Shown: positions 8,663 through 15,947 of the stretch, piece after piece
How the letters are laid out: each line of letters starts with the position of its first letter
How positions within the stretch are numbered: position 1 is the stretch's first letter
DNA from: a virus
Reading direction: 5' to 3' (one strand)
IMG/VR virus record: IMGVR_UViG_3300025646_000439
Coordinates: 1 to 21,846 of that record
Length of the DNA: 21,846 bases
Program-made: the position numbers and the translations under genes
Notes under the pieces: model-generated
What the model was told of the DNA's origin: nothing
The model's database searches: none
Seen by the model: only the letters and a program-made list of their open reading frames with translations

Positions 8663-9078
8663 ATTGTCACCTCAACTAATGTAGTGCGCGGTTCAAAGTT
8701 GTACCGCTTCCACAGACGCACGATTGCTTCACGCCCGTAGCCTTGAATCTTTGTTGCGCCACGCTGCTTCAAGATAGCTTTAAGCTGCTCAAACGTATCG
8801 TCGTTGGAAATTAACTTGCCACCAATAGATGTAATAAACGCTACGCGACTCATGGGGTAATTTATGAATGACACGGTACCCGCACCATGAATCCGATTTT
8901 CTTCATCCATTGCCACGATTAGCAACCACTGCCCCGCCGTTAGAAAAGCCTGCACGTGATGGACGTTGTAGTCGGCTACCCCTTCGTCTTTACTCAGCGC
9001 AGACTGAATAAATTCCTCAACAAACGGCCAAACTTGTTGGACGTGGATTGTGTCAACGTGGGCTACCCGTAAGTTCAT
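8659..9078 (-). CDS. GNAT-like small phage protein
   Basis: 139 residues. The layout resembles the small GNAT-fold proteins found next to tail genes in many podovirus-like phages: an N-terminal helix (VQQVWPFVEEFIQSAL), central strands (WLLIVAMDEENRIHGAGTVSF), a strand-turn at the expected acyl-CoA site (AFITSIGGKLI, 80-90), and a C-terminal helix and strand (EAIVRLWKRYNFEPRTTLVEV). The canonical Q/RxxGxG/A acetyl-CoA loop is not obvious, so catalytic acetylation is doubtful and a structural role is possible. T7 gp13 is of similar size and sits between the tail tubular genes and the other internal virion genes, so the neighbourhood is comparable; that parallel is by position, not by visible homology. 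ATGA overlaps link it to both neighbours. Confidence 0.65.
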   Translation of the reverse strand: MNLRVAHVDTIHVQQVWPFVEEFIQSALSKDEGVADYNVHHVQAFLTAGQWLLIVAMDEENRIHGAGTVSFINYPMSRVAFITSIGGKLISNDDTFEQLKAILKQRGATKIQGYGREAIVRLWKRYNFEPRTTLVEVTI

Positions 9079-10160
9079 TTCTTGAACAAATCCGTAATGC
9101 CGCCGGACGCTCTACGCATCACATTAGGAGTGCCACGCATACCGGCTGACCTTGACACAATAGCAGAGGAAGGTCCGTAGTTTGGCTGCGCTGGCGCACC
9201 GAATCCCATAGTGTTTGCGCCCCCAAAACTGGATTGCCCATAGCTAAACGGGTTAGACATTCCCATGCCACCATAACCACCCATACCGCCGTAGCCACCC
9301 ATACCACCATAGCCACCCATACCACCATAGCCACCCATACCACCGTAACTAGGCTGGCTGTAACTAAACGGGTTCGACATCCCCATACCGCCATAACCAC
9401 CGTAGCCACCCATACCACCGTAGCCGCCGTAGCCACCGTAGCCACCCATACCGCCGTAGCTAGGCTGGTTGTAACTAAACGGGTTTTGAGCGGTATACGG
9501 ATTGAACGGGGTAGTCATGCCAAACATAGGCATAGAGGGCGCATAGTTTGAAAACCCTCCGGCAGTTTGCACGTCATAGGGGCTCATGCCAACACTGCGC
9601 ATAGCCCCCAGTATAGTGTTCATGTCCGCATTGGGGTTGGCGCTTAACGTAGAACGAATTGACGACGTTATGTTGTCTTGGCTACCACCGTTTGCCATTT
9701 GCCAACGCTGCGCGTCCGACATAATTGGCTGCGTACCATACGTACTTACATTAAAAGCCGTGTATGGATTTGCGTAGTTTGTGTACTGCGGCTGATAAAC
9801 GGGTTGGTAGAACTGCGCCGACCCAGCTACTGGACGCCCCGTGGGAGACCGCATGCCAGCTTGCTGCGCAAGATAGGACCAGTTTGCGTCTGACTGGGGG
9901 CCGGTTACCTTCTCTACACCGGCTCTAATATCCGCGTGTGTGTAGCCTTGCCCAAGTAATTGATTGTAGTAGTCCGCTCTTGACTCTATTGTTTCTCCTG
10001 CCGCAGCGGGATCAAAAACAAATGGGTTCCTTGGGGCGGTCGGTTCTGGCGAAACCCATTGCCCCGGAGGCGCTTTCGTAGGCGTTTCGGCAGCGGGAGG
10101 GGAGCCATAAATAGGTCCATTATCGTCATACCCAACTACCACTTGTCCACTATCGGCCAT
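9075..10160 (-). CDS. YGG-repeat virion protein, function unknown
   Basis: 361 residues. The N-terminal third is Pro-rich and begins 'GQVVVGYDDNGPIYGSPP'. Residues about 65-105 look like a small folded helical unit (YYNQLLGQGYTHADIRAGVEKV). A Tyr/Gln/Asn-rich middle follows. About 100 residues are then built of GGYGGMGG units, interrupted by three NPFSY(N/S/G)Q(P/S)S(Y/F)GG spacers. The C-terminus (RRASGGITDLFKK) carries the Gly-Gly-Ile motif seen in neighbouring proteins. AAGGAAA overlaps the upstream TAA and precedes the ATG at 10160. No enzyme signature is seen. An aromatic Gly/Tyr/Met repeat could form a flexible or self-associating segment. Placement argues for a virion-internal or tail-associated role, which is inference. 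Confidence 0.75.
   Translation of the reverse strand: MADSGQVVVGYDDNGPIYGSPPAAETPTKAPPGQWVSPEPTAPRNPFVFDPAAAGETIESRADYYNQLLGQGYTHADIRAGVEKVTGPQSDANWSYLAQQAGMRSPTGRPVAGSAQFYQPVYQPQYTNYANPYTAFNVSTYGTQPIMSDAQRWQMANGGSQDNITSSIRSTLSANPNADMNTILGAMRSVGMSPYDVQTAGGFSNYAPSMPMFGMTTPFNPYTAQNPFSYNQPSYGGMGGYGGYGGYGGMGGYGGYGGMGMSNPFSYSQPSYGGMGGYGGMGGYGGMGGYGGMGGYGGMGMSNPFSYGQSSFGGANTMGFGAPAQPNYGPSSAIVSRSAGMRGTPNVMRRASGGITDLFKK
9228..9486 (-). repeat. Nested coding repeat: GGY/GGM units within a 37-40 residue higher-order repeat
   Basis: Short units of the type CCACCCATACCACCGTAG tile about 9265-9349 and 9385-9460. The spacer 'TA(A/G)CTAAACGGGTT' recurs at 9241, 9361 and 9472, giving periods of 120 and 111 bases. 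It is in frame throughout, so copy number can change by slippage or recombination without breaking the gene. Confidence 0.85.
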
Positions 10161-10169
10161 GATCTTTCC

Positions 10170-11210
10170 TTACGCGGGCATGTACTTGCGAGCGTTAATT
10201 TCACGCCCTTGGGTTTTCTTGCCGGTACGCGCCTTGCGCACTTTGTCCATCATTGCATAGAGTTGCCGAGCGCCAGCATCGGTTGACCCGTTACCGAGTC
10301 CAGAAACAACATCAGCCGGGACCACAAACTCACCGTCGGCCAGCCGTGCGGGACGCTTACCGGCAATTACACCGGGGATACTGTCGCTCATCCCATCACC
10401 CGGCCCACGCAGCATGCGGCCACCATCAGAGTACGTACCTAAATCGGCAATGCCTCCCCGCGCATACATCGGCGAGTCACCAACTACCCTGTCGTACCCA
10501 CCAGTAGCGAGGTTCGCAATGCCACCACCAGCCGCAGCGAACGCCGGGCGATACCGCTCCGGAGAGTACCGGAACCGCTTCAAAACACTTTCGTAATCAC
10601 TGCCGGGGATGCCCATATCCGGACGCGCCCCGGTAGCACCGGCCAGCGCAGAGGCTCCAGCAAGGAACTTATGATTTTTGATGGACTGCCACGGGTCTTG
10701 GGCAAACCTCGCCATACCTTCTGTGAAGGTGCCACCGGGAGACGCCGGGATTACCGATTGTTGAACCGCTGTACCTACTGGAGTAACCGCCGACGGTGCC
10801 AATGCACTAGTAGGAATAGCGCCCTGCGCTGCGCCTTGTAAGCTGGTCAGCCCTTGAGAACCGAATCCAGCCATCTGGTCAGCCAACATAGCTGCTTGAG
10901 ATCCCGCACCAGTAGCTGCACCTTGAACACCCAACTGAGTTCCAACCTGTGCAGCCGTGGGGTTTGCCCCCAAGGTACTACCAGCCAGAGTCCCCGCTTC
11001 AGCACCGGGTAGTGCGCCACTAATCCCCCCGCCGATCCCGCCAGTAAGGCCACCAAGCAGCGCACCTTTGAGCGGATCGCCACCAGTTATTGCAGCGGAG
11101 CCACCGCCCATAGCCGCACCGAGAAGCATAGCTTCACCAACACCGCCACCGACTGGGTACACGCGCCGACCGTCAGGTTGGTAGCCGTTGAATTTATTAC
11201 GTATGAGCAT
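10170..11210 (-). CDS. Virion-associated protein with glycine-zipper N-terminus and conserved 'LADGEFVVPADVVS' C-terminal domain
   Basis: 346 residues. Residues 20-85 are Gly/Ala-rich with GxxxG spacing (GGVGEAMLLGAAMGGG, GALLGGLTGGIGGG), as in membrane-associating glycine zippers. The middle is Gln/Ala/Ser-rich. Residues 227-264 hold two copies of the AGGGI...GG motif (AAGGGIANLATGG and ARGGIADLGTYSDGG). Residues 268-327 form a conserved-looking domain (GDGMSDSIPG, then RPARLADGEFVVPADVVSGL, then GNGSTDAGARQLYAMMDKVR). I recognise this sequence as recurrent in uncultured phage and prophage virion regions without an assigned function. AAGGGG lies upstream of the ATG. It is the first gene of the presumed internal/ejected set after the tail hub genes. 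Confidence 0.75.
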   Translation of the reverse strand: MLIRNKFNGYQPDGRRVYPVGGGVGEAMLLGAAMGGGSAAITGGDPLKGALLGGLTGGIGGGISGALPGAEAGTLAGSTLGANPTAAQVGTQLGVQGAATGAGSQAAMLADQMAGFGSQGLTSLQGAAQGAIPTSALAPSAVTPVGTAVQQSVIPASPGGTFTEGMARFAQDPWQSIKNHKFLAGASALAGATGARPDMGIPGSDYESVLKRFRYSPERYRPAFAAAGGGIANLATGGYDRVVGDSPMYARGGIADLGTYSDGGRMLRGPGDGMSDSIPGVIAGKRPARLADGEFVVPADVVSGLGNGSTDAGARQLYAMMDKVRKARTGKKTQGREINARKYMPA

Positions 11211-11274
11211 GGGTCGCCCCTTACAAATTTGGCTTAATTTTAATCAGTTAGGTCAACAAATACCAGAAAATACT
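11211..11274. other. Longest spacer in the window (64 bp, AT-rich)
   Basis: It separates the jelly-roll protein gene from the glycine-zipper protein gene. I see a Shine-Dalgarno (AAGGGG) near its left end but no convincing promoter: the TTGACC and TAAAAT hexamers on the minus strand are only 8 bases apart. I see no GC-rich hairpin followed by a T run. It may simply be a relaxed junction. Confidence 0.5.
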
Positions 11275-12414
11275 TCATTGCTGCCCCTGCGTTACGTCCA
11301 ATGACACCGCTGGAGACCCCGGTGCAAACGCTGTCGCTGGAACCGCATTCAAAGTTACTGAGGTGTCCGTGGACGCAAACACCAATTCAAAATACTCGTT
11401 AGCATCTAACGACAAGGTTTCAAACAGTGCTACCGGGCTGTACGCCCCAGAACCCGACAGACTGATAATCCTTGATGATCTGACTACATCAGTCCCATTT
11501 TTACGCACCCAACTGTAGATGTCTTTTGCGGAGGCGTTGCTGCTGGAGTATTGGAACGTCGCCCCAATGTTGTACAGCCCTGACTGCGGCACAACAATCC
11601 GTGACGGATAGGTTCCGTCGATCACCACCCCGTTACTGATCCGGGTTTCATTTAGCGATATAGGGTAAGCAGTATTTGCAGCGGCTGGGGAATAGTCGTT
11701 GGTCAACGAAAATGCACCGTAATACTGCTGTTGTGTAATTGTCGGGCGGACAAAAATAATCCCATCTGTTGTGCCAACTGCGGTTACCGCAGCGATGGGA
11801 ATGACATTATTTGGCGCGGTTGGTTTAACATTGGTTAGCCCCCCTGCAACTGTTGGAGATGCGTAAAGAACATCACCAACACTAAAGGCGCTGGTGTTTA
11901 TGTCCCGAACGAACCCCCAGACCGTCGCATAACCCTTTGCTTGATCCGGCAAATCATGGGTCATAATGCCCAAGATATACAAGGTAGGCTGTGATCCATC
12001 TGCCAGATACGGGGATACGAGAAGAGATTGTGGTGCGGTTCCCGCAAAACCAACTACCGTACCGTTGGGGATTGTCGAGCCTGTTTGGTTTCTTACTCGG
12101 GCGTACATCTCCTGCCCGGTTTGCATTACAACGTCATAATCCAGATCAACTTCCAGAGTGCTGTCTGTTGAATTCCAGTTTATTCTGCCGGTTTGATGCG
12201 GAACATTGGGTTCTGTTGTATTGAAGTCGATGTAATCAATTACACCGCCTTTGGCGAGCTTTGCAAAAAAATTATCTACACGGTTGAAGTAAAGCCGCAG
12301 GATGTTATTTAGTGCCTCATGGTATCTCGGATCGTACTGCGCAGGAGCCAACGGAAGGTTGGGTGGCACCACCCGATCAAGAATAAACTCCGTCGTGACT
12401 GGTAATGTACTCAT
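11275..12414 (-). CDS. Phage structural protein with C1q-like jelly-roll C-terminus
   Basis: 379 residues. The N-terminus has a conserved-looking helical anchor (YDPRYHEALNNILRLYFNRV, about 27-46). It is followed by 'DFNTTEPNVPHQTGRINWNS' and a beta-rich middle with VVGFAGTAPQSLLVSPYLAD, typical of the shells of tail-fibre or baseplate-like phage proteins. Residues about 255-365 look like a C1q/TNF-type jelly roll: NGVVIDGTYPSRIVVPQSGL, then YNIGATFQYSSSNASAKDIY, then NEYFELVFASTDTSVTLNAV. Such domains trimerise and are used for receptor or glycan contact. ATGA links it directly to the hub/nozzle-like gene, so it may be an appendage attached to the hub. I cannot tell tail spike, head decoration and hub cap apart from sequence alone. 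Confidence 0.7.
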   Translation of the reverse strand: MSTLPVTTEFILDRVVPPNLPLAPAQYDPRYHEALNNILRLYFNRVDNFFAKLAKGGVIDYIDFNTTEPNVPHQTGRINWNSTDSTLEVDLDYDVVMQTGQEMYARVRNQTGSTIPNGTVVGFAGTAPQSLLVSPYLADGSQPTLYILGIMTHDLPDQAKGYATVWGFVRDINTSAFSVGDVLYASPTVAGGLTNVKPTAPNNVIPIAAVTAVGTTDGIIFVRPTITQQQYYGAFSLTNDYSPAAANTAYPISLNETRISNGVVIDGTYPSRIVVPQSGLYNIGATFQYSSSNASAKDIYSWVRKNGTDVVRSSRIISLSGSGAYSPVALFETLSLDANEYFELVFASTDTSVTLNAVPATAFAPGSPAVSLDVTQGQQ

Positions 12415-14534
12415 CTGCGTCCGTCCGGTTTAATGTCAAACCGTGGTGCCCCAAGCTGCCATGTAGTCCCAAGGTTCGTGGATTCAATCTTAAAGATCAT
12501 CTGCCGCCCACGCGCCCGTGTATAGATTTGCCCAGTAAATTCTTCTGTGATGTTGTAAGACGTACCCCGTAGAACTTGTTTGGACGCAGGATTGCCGACC
12601 CCTGATCCAGAGTTTTGCATGGGGTATAGAGTCATTGTGACCGTGGGAGTTGGTACACCAGAACCGCTTACTCCAGCAACTTGAGAAGACCCATCAAACG
12701 TCAAATCTGGGATCACCCGCCACACATAGCCAAAGTTATGACCGTCCCCAATGTCGAATTCCGACGAAGAAATATTGGCAACAATTGGCACTGGAGAGCC
12801 GGTTTCTACGTCATCAACCCCATCTTCGTGCTGCACTAACTTACCACTATAAGTCGCTGCAATTGGGTGAGGTAGTAATCCGGAGTCCAGCCATGCGGTT
12901 CGGCCCATCGTGCCGTAATACCAGACGTTTTCCAGATAATTGAATACAACGTAGCGATCAATTACGTTACTGTTAGCCGAACAATAGAACCACCAAACTT
13001 CATTAAACCCTTCGTTGGTACTAGCATATACCTGTTGGGGCTGTAGCTTGTTAAAGTCGTTGAAAATATATCGGCGCAGATCGCAATTAAGCGTTTGTAC
13101 CCGACCATCGTACACGTAGAACTTATCAACACCCATCCAATACGTGCGTCCCGAGGCGATAGTCGAAGCATTTGGGCCAACTATTGAGACATTATCTGCC
13201 AGCAGTTGCAACGACCAGACAAATGGGGTGCCCACATACTGCAAGGAATATAAAGACGAGTCGGTAAAAACGACAAATTCCTGTCGCATCTGCATTACGC
13301 AGGAGATGTATGACCCATGAGACAGCCGGATGCTACCAGCCTGATTTGTCGCGGAAGGAGTCCATGTATAAGGATCTTCCTGCCCAGACCACCGGATCAG
13401 CATCGGATCAAGGTACGTCTGTCCGTAATCATTGGTGCCGAACACCAGCACGAACCTCGATACATCCGATACCTCAATCCAATTTTGGAAGAGCGGTGCG
13501 TCGGAGTCCCCGGCATCCGCAAGGTCGATGCCCTTAGCGGAAATGTATTGCAGCCCGGACTGTGTGCCAGAGGTTGTAATCGGTGAACCTTGGATTGTGG
13601 TGGATACATTGAATGTGCCCCCCGTGGAATTCACCACAAAGTACACCTGCCCAACGTCCAGTCCAGTCGGAAGCGCCCCGGTGCTGGTAAATGTAATCGT
13701 CGTTCCGTCCGGAAACGAGAACCCAGCAGGTAGCGTAATAACGCCGGGAGCGCCGATACTGATTGTGATTTGAATTGGGGAGTAACCGACATTGGCACTC
13801 CAGTAGTACACGCCCTGACCCCGAGGCCCGTAGATCAAATCTTCACCAAAGTTACGCTGATTCCAAAGCTGTAGCGCGGTAGACGTTTCTTGTCCAACAC
13901 CCCAAGGACCAGCGCCCCAAGGACCGGCACCCCACCCGACTAATGGTACTTGATAGCTTGGGCCAGTATTAACTTCGTATTGCGCAACTACCGACCCACC
14001 CCCCGGAGATCCCGCAGCATCGGTAGCGTTGGCCGTTGCACTAACAGTGATCGTGTAGCTATTGTCATCAAGAAACGTAATCTGGAATGTGCCTGTCAGC
14101 ACCCCGGCAGTGATATTCCCGCCCAATCCAGTGATACCGGCACCACTGTAGGTAACGTAGTCACCATCTGCACACCCGTGGTCAACTTCGCTAATCGTTA
14201 TTACGTTTGACCCGTCTGTGGCTGTGAAAGGATCAACAAGCGTAACCGTCTTGCGAATCGGAGTTACGTCGTAATAATCGTTGCCTTTGAGGATGTAGAA
14301 CTTCAGGTTTGTGCCAACCCCGACAAGATTCTCAGCCCGAAGCGTTACCCAGTTCCAAAGTGACCTGCACACCCCCGTAAACGTATTGGAGGAAAACTGC
14401 ACCCAGCCGCCAATTTTCTCGGGGTTGCCCTGCCGGAATCGAATCTTGTCGCACTCATACCAGCCACCTTCCGTGGTATAGCGCGTGTTCTCGCGGTTGA
14501 CGCCGGGTTTAAATAGCAGCTTGGATAATGGCAT
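12411..14534 (-). CDS. Tail hub/nozzle-like protein (tail tubular protein B / P22 gp10-like role)
   Basis: 707 residues, rich in beta strands with regularly spaced aromatic motifs. The N-terminus (FKPGVNRENTRYTTEGGWYE) and C-terminus (GRQMIFKIESTNLGTTWQLG, then APRFDIKPDGRR) are features I associate with the tail hub or DNA-stabilisation proteins of podovirus-like phages. Blade-like elements include SRFVLVFGTNDYGQTYLDPM, MQMRQEFVVFTDSSLYSLQY and NVIDRYVVFNYLENVWYYGT, consistent with a beta-propeller. Two inserted beta domains occur: about 105-170 (DHGCADGDYVTYSGAGITGL) and about 275-330 (YFVVNSTGGTFNVSTTIQGS). A GWGAGPWGAGPWG stretch lies between them. The TAG stop of the lysozyme gene overlaps the GAGG Shine-Dalgarno. 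The identification rests on sequence style and context, not a search. Confidence 0.65.
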   Translation of the reverse strand: MPLSKLLFKPGVNRENTRYTTEGGWYECDKIRFRQGNPEKIGGWVQFSSNTFTGVCRSLWNWVTLRAENLVGVGTNLKFYILKGNDYYDVTPIRKTVTLVDPFTATDGSNVITISEVDHGCADGDYVTYSGAGITGLGGNITAGVLTGTFQITFLDDNSYTITVSATANATDAAGSPGGGSVVAQYEVNTGPSYQVPLVGWGAGPWGAGPWGVGQETSTALQLWNQRNFGEDLIYGPRGQGVYYWSANVGYSPIQITISIGAPGVITLPAGFSFPDGTTITFTSTGALPTGLDVGQVYFVVNSTGGTFNVSTTIQGSPITTSGTQSGLQYISAKGIDLADAGDSDAPLFQNWIEVSDVSRFVLVFGTNDYGQTYLDPMLIRWSGQEDPYTWTPSATNQAGSIRLSHGSYISCVMQMRQEFVVFTDSSLYSLQYVGTPFVWSLQLLADNVSIVGPNASTIASGRTYWMGVDKFYVYDGRVQTLNCDLRRYIFNDFNKLQPQQVYASTNEGFNEVWWFYCSANSNVIDRYVVFNYLENVWYYGTMGRTAWLDSGLLPHPIAATYSGKLVQHEDGVDDVETGSPVPIVANISSSEFDIGDGHNFGYVWRVIPDLTFDGSSQVAGVSGSGVPTPTVTMTLYPMQNSGSGVGNPASKQVLRGTSYNITEEFTGQIYTRARGRQMIFKIESTNLGTTWQLGAPRFDIKPDGRR

Positions 14535-14536
14535 CT

Positions 14537-14980
14537 CTACCTCAACAATGCGGATTCAGCCGTTCGCCTACGCACCAGACCCGGTAGAACTTTTCCGCCA
14601 CCCCGCACCCAGAGCATCAACTGCTCCTGAGCGCCCTCCCAGTCTTGGGCGTTTATCTTGCGTTTTAAGGTGCTGGTTTGCAGCCGCCCTACACCCAAAT
14701 TGTACGCAAAATCAACTATGGCGTTAAGCTTTCTTTCGTCTGCCGCAAGCCCCGGACAATTTCTCAAAACCCCCGGCAGATATGTCGTTTCCAGTTCATG
14801 CATCAGCAGCTTCTCGGCCTCCGCCTCATCAATCGGCGCGTCTTGGAGCGTGACCTTCCTGCCGTCTGCGTAATACGTTGACCCGTAGCCAATCGTTGGG
14901 ATTCCGGCTGGGCACAAATATGGCTTCGCCCGGAACCCCTCAAACTGCTTACACAACTCGGCTGCGATTTGTAACATCAC
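14537..14980 (-). CDS. GH24 endolysin (T4-type lysozyme), muramidase
   Basis: 147 residues, normal length for a single-domain GH24 enzyme cleaving the MurNAc-GlcNAc bond of peptidoglycan. The catalytic signature E-x8-(D/C)-x5-T is present as E14, C23 and T29 in EGFRAKPYLCPAGIPTIGYG. The C-terminal lobe carries the family's FAYNLGVGRLQTSTLKRKIN segment. Cys replaces the Asp of T4 lysozyme, as in P1 Lyz and many P21/P22-like endolysins. There is no signal peptide or SAR membrane segment: only 13 mostly polar residues precede the catalytic Glu. Export should therefore depend on the holin-like protein encoded immediately upstream, which it overlaps by ATGA. It is the last gene of the lysis cassette, followed by the nozzle-like gene. 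Confidence 0.93.
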   Translation of the reverse strand: MMLQIAAELCKQFEGFRAKPYLCPAGIPTIGYGSTYYADGRKVTLQDAPIDEAEAEKLLMHELETTYLPGVLRNCPGLAADERKLNAIVDFAYNLGVGRLQTSTLKRKINAQDWEGAQEQLMLWVRGGGKVLPGLVRRRTAESALLR

Positions 14981-15474
14981 GCCAACCCGCGACGGGCCAA
15001 AGTGCGGTCGAGAATCCAGAAATTGATGACGCCAGAGAGCAGCGCCATATCGTCAACTGCCCACGCTTCTTTCATCACTTGGAGCATTGGTTGACCAGAT
15101 TGCCATGCAATGATTAGCGCAGCGGTCTTTGCAGCGCCGTAGAGCAGCAGCAGGTAGTAGGTCATCAATGGGCGCACCGACGCGCTCAGGGACGCAGCCC
15201 AGCCCCCAGCGGATTTGACCATTTGCGTTTGCTGATCAATTGCCGACTTGAATGCCGTCATAACCCCGACATCGACCGCCATGTCCCGTTGAGCGCCGAT
15301 CTCTTGCATGCGGATTTGCCCACGCACTTTCTCAAGATCGCATTGCTTATCGAACATGGATAGCTCGTGCTGGCGTTCGTTCTTCTTGTCCATAAACTTC
15401 AGGACTTCCGGCACGATACGGAAGATACCGCCTAGCAGCGATCCAAAAATACCCCCACCGAGTAGCTCAAGCAT
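14977..15474 (-). CDS. Holin-like three-membrane-segment protein (GTA-type 3TM holin family candidate)
   Basis: 165 residues. It has three hydrophobic segments: about 4-22 (LLGGGIFGSLLGGIFRIV), 97-123 (SVRPLMTYYLLLLYGAAKTA) and 142-155. Between the first two lies a long charged helical region (DKKNERQHELSMFDKQCDLE onward). This layout, with the SxSVRPLMTY motif before the second segment, matches the 'holin of 3TMs' family first described from gene-transfer agents. It would form the inner-membrane lesion that releases the lysozyme. It is directly coupled to the endolysin gene (ATGA) and preceded by GAGGAG overlapping the upstream TAA. Family assignment is from memory of the layout; the lysis role is strongly supported by context. 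Confidence 0.75.
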   Translation of the reverse strand: MLELLGGGIFGSLLGGIFRIVPEVLKFMDKKNERQHELSMFDKQCDLEKVRGQIRMQEIGAQRDMAVDVGVMTAFKSAIDQQTQMVKSAGGWAASLSASVRPLMTYYLLLLYGAAKTAALIIAWQSGQPMLQVMKEAWAVDDMALLSGVINFWILDRTLARRGLA

Positions 15475-15476
15475 GG

Positions 15477-15944
15477 TTACTCCTCGATATTGAACGTCAG
15501 GTTTGCGTGATTTGGGTAGTTGACCATGACTTCACCCTCGGGACATTTGTACTTGATATGCGCCAACAGAGTCGCTGGCCCCGGTGCAACCTTATGCTGG
15601 TGATCCTCGTCAATTTGGAACTTGTAGCCGAATTTATCGACCGTTGGTGATGCAGGACCGCTGAATGCGGCAATACTCGGTTTGGCAGGATGCACCACGA
15701 AATCCGAATCGCGCACCTCTAACTTAAACCCCGTCACCTCGCAATCATCACGCAGCTTTTGACGGGCAACCACCACCTTAAATTCCCCTGCCGCAGTTGC
15801 GCTGGAGATTCTGAAATGCTCCGGTGCCCACATGAGGATGTCTTTTTTGAGCCAGCCAACCTTATCTGCAAGCCCGTACCCACCACCCAGCATGGCAATC
15901 GTCGCGCTGACCGCGCCAATCGTTTTGGTGATATCGAGTTGCAT
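15477..15944 (-). CDS. Single-pass membrane protein of the lysis cassette, function unknown
   Basis: 155 residues. A moderately hydrophobic N-terminal segment (about 8-27, TIGAVSATIAMLGGGYGLAD) is followed by KKD and then a soluble beta-rich domain. Two cysteines, C68 and C134, could form a disulfide if the domain is periplasmic. No lipobox, Pro-rich stretch or long coiled coil is visible, so it does not look like a typical i-spanin or o-spanin. It lies between a small tail-anchored protein and the holin-like gene, so a lysis accessory role (holin regulator or spanin substitute) is the contextual guess. Start ATG at 15944; only a weak ribosome-binding site is seen, and the upstream stop is 3 bases away. 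Confidence 0.65.
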   Translation of the reverse strand: MQLDITKTIGAVSATIAMLGGGYGLADKVGWLKKDILMWAPEHFRISSATAAGEFKVVVARQKLRDDCEVTGFKLEVRDSDFVVHPAKPSIAAFSGPASPTVDKFGYKFQIDEDHQHKVAPGPATLLAHIKYKCPEGEVMVNYPNHANLTFNIEE

Positions 15945-15947
15945 GAT

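Noticed and set aside
9228-9486. Possible CRISPR-like array of short direct repeats
   Set aside because: The repeats are in frame, have no unique spacers, and encode GGYGGMGG units of a continuous protein.
11211-11274. Promoter or terminator in the longest spacer
   Set aside because: The -35-like and -10-like hexamers are only 8 bases apart, and no hairpin with a U-run was visible.
15477-15944. Spanin assignment for the 155-residue protein
   Set aside because: No lipobox, no long periplasmic coiled coil, and no nested second frame with a lipoprotein signal was recognised, so the function was left open.
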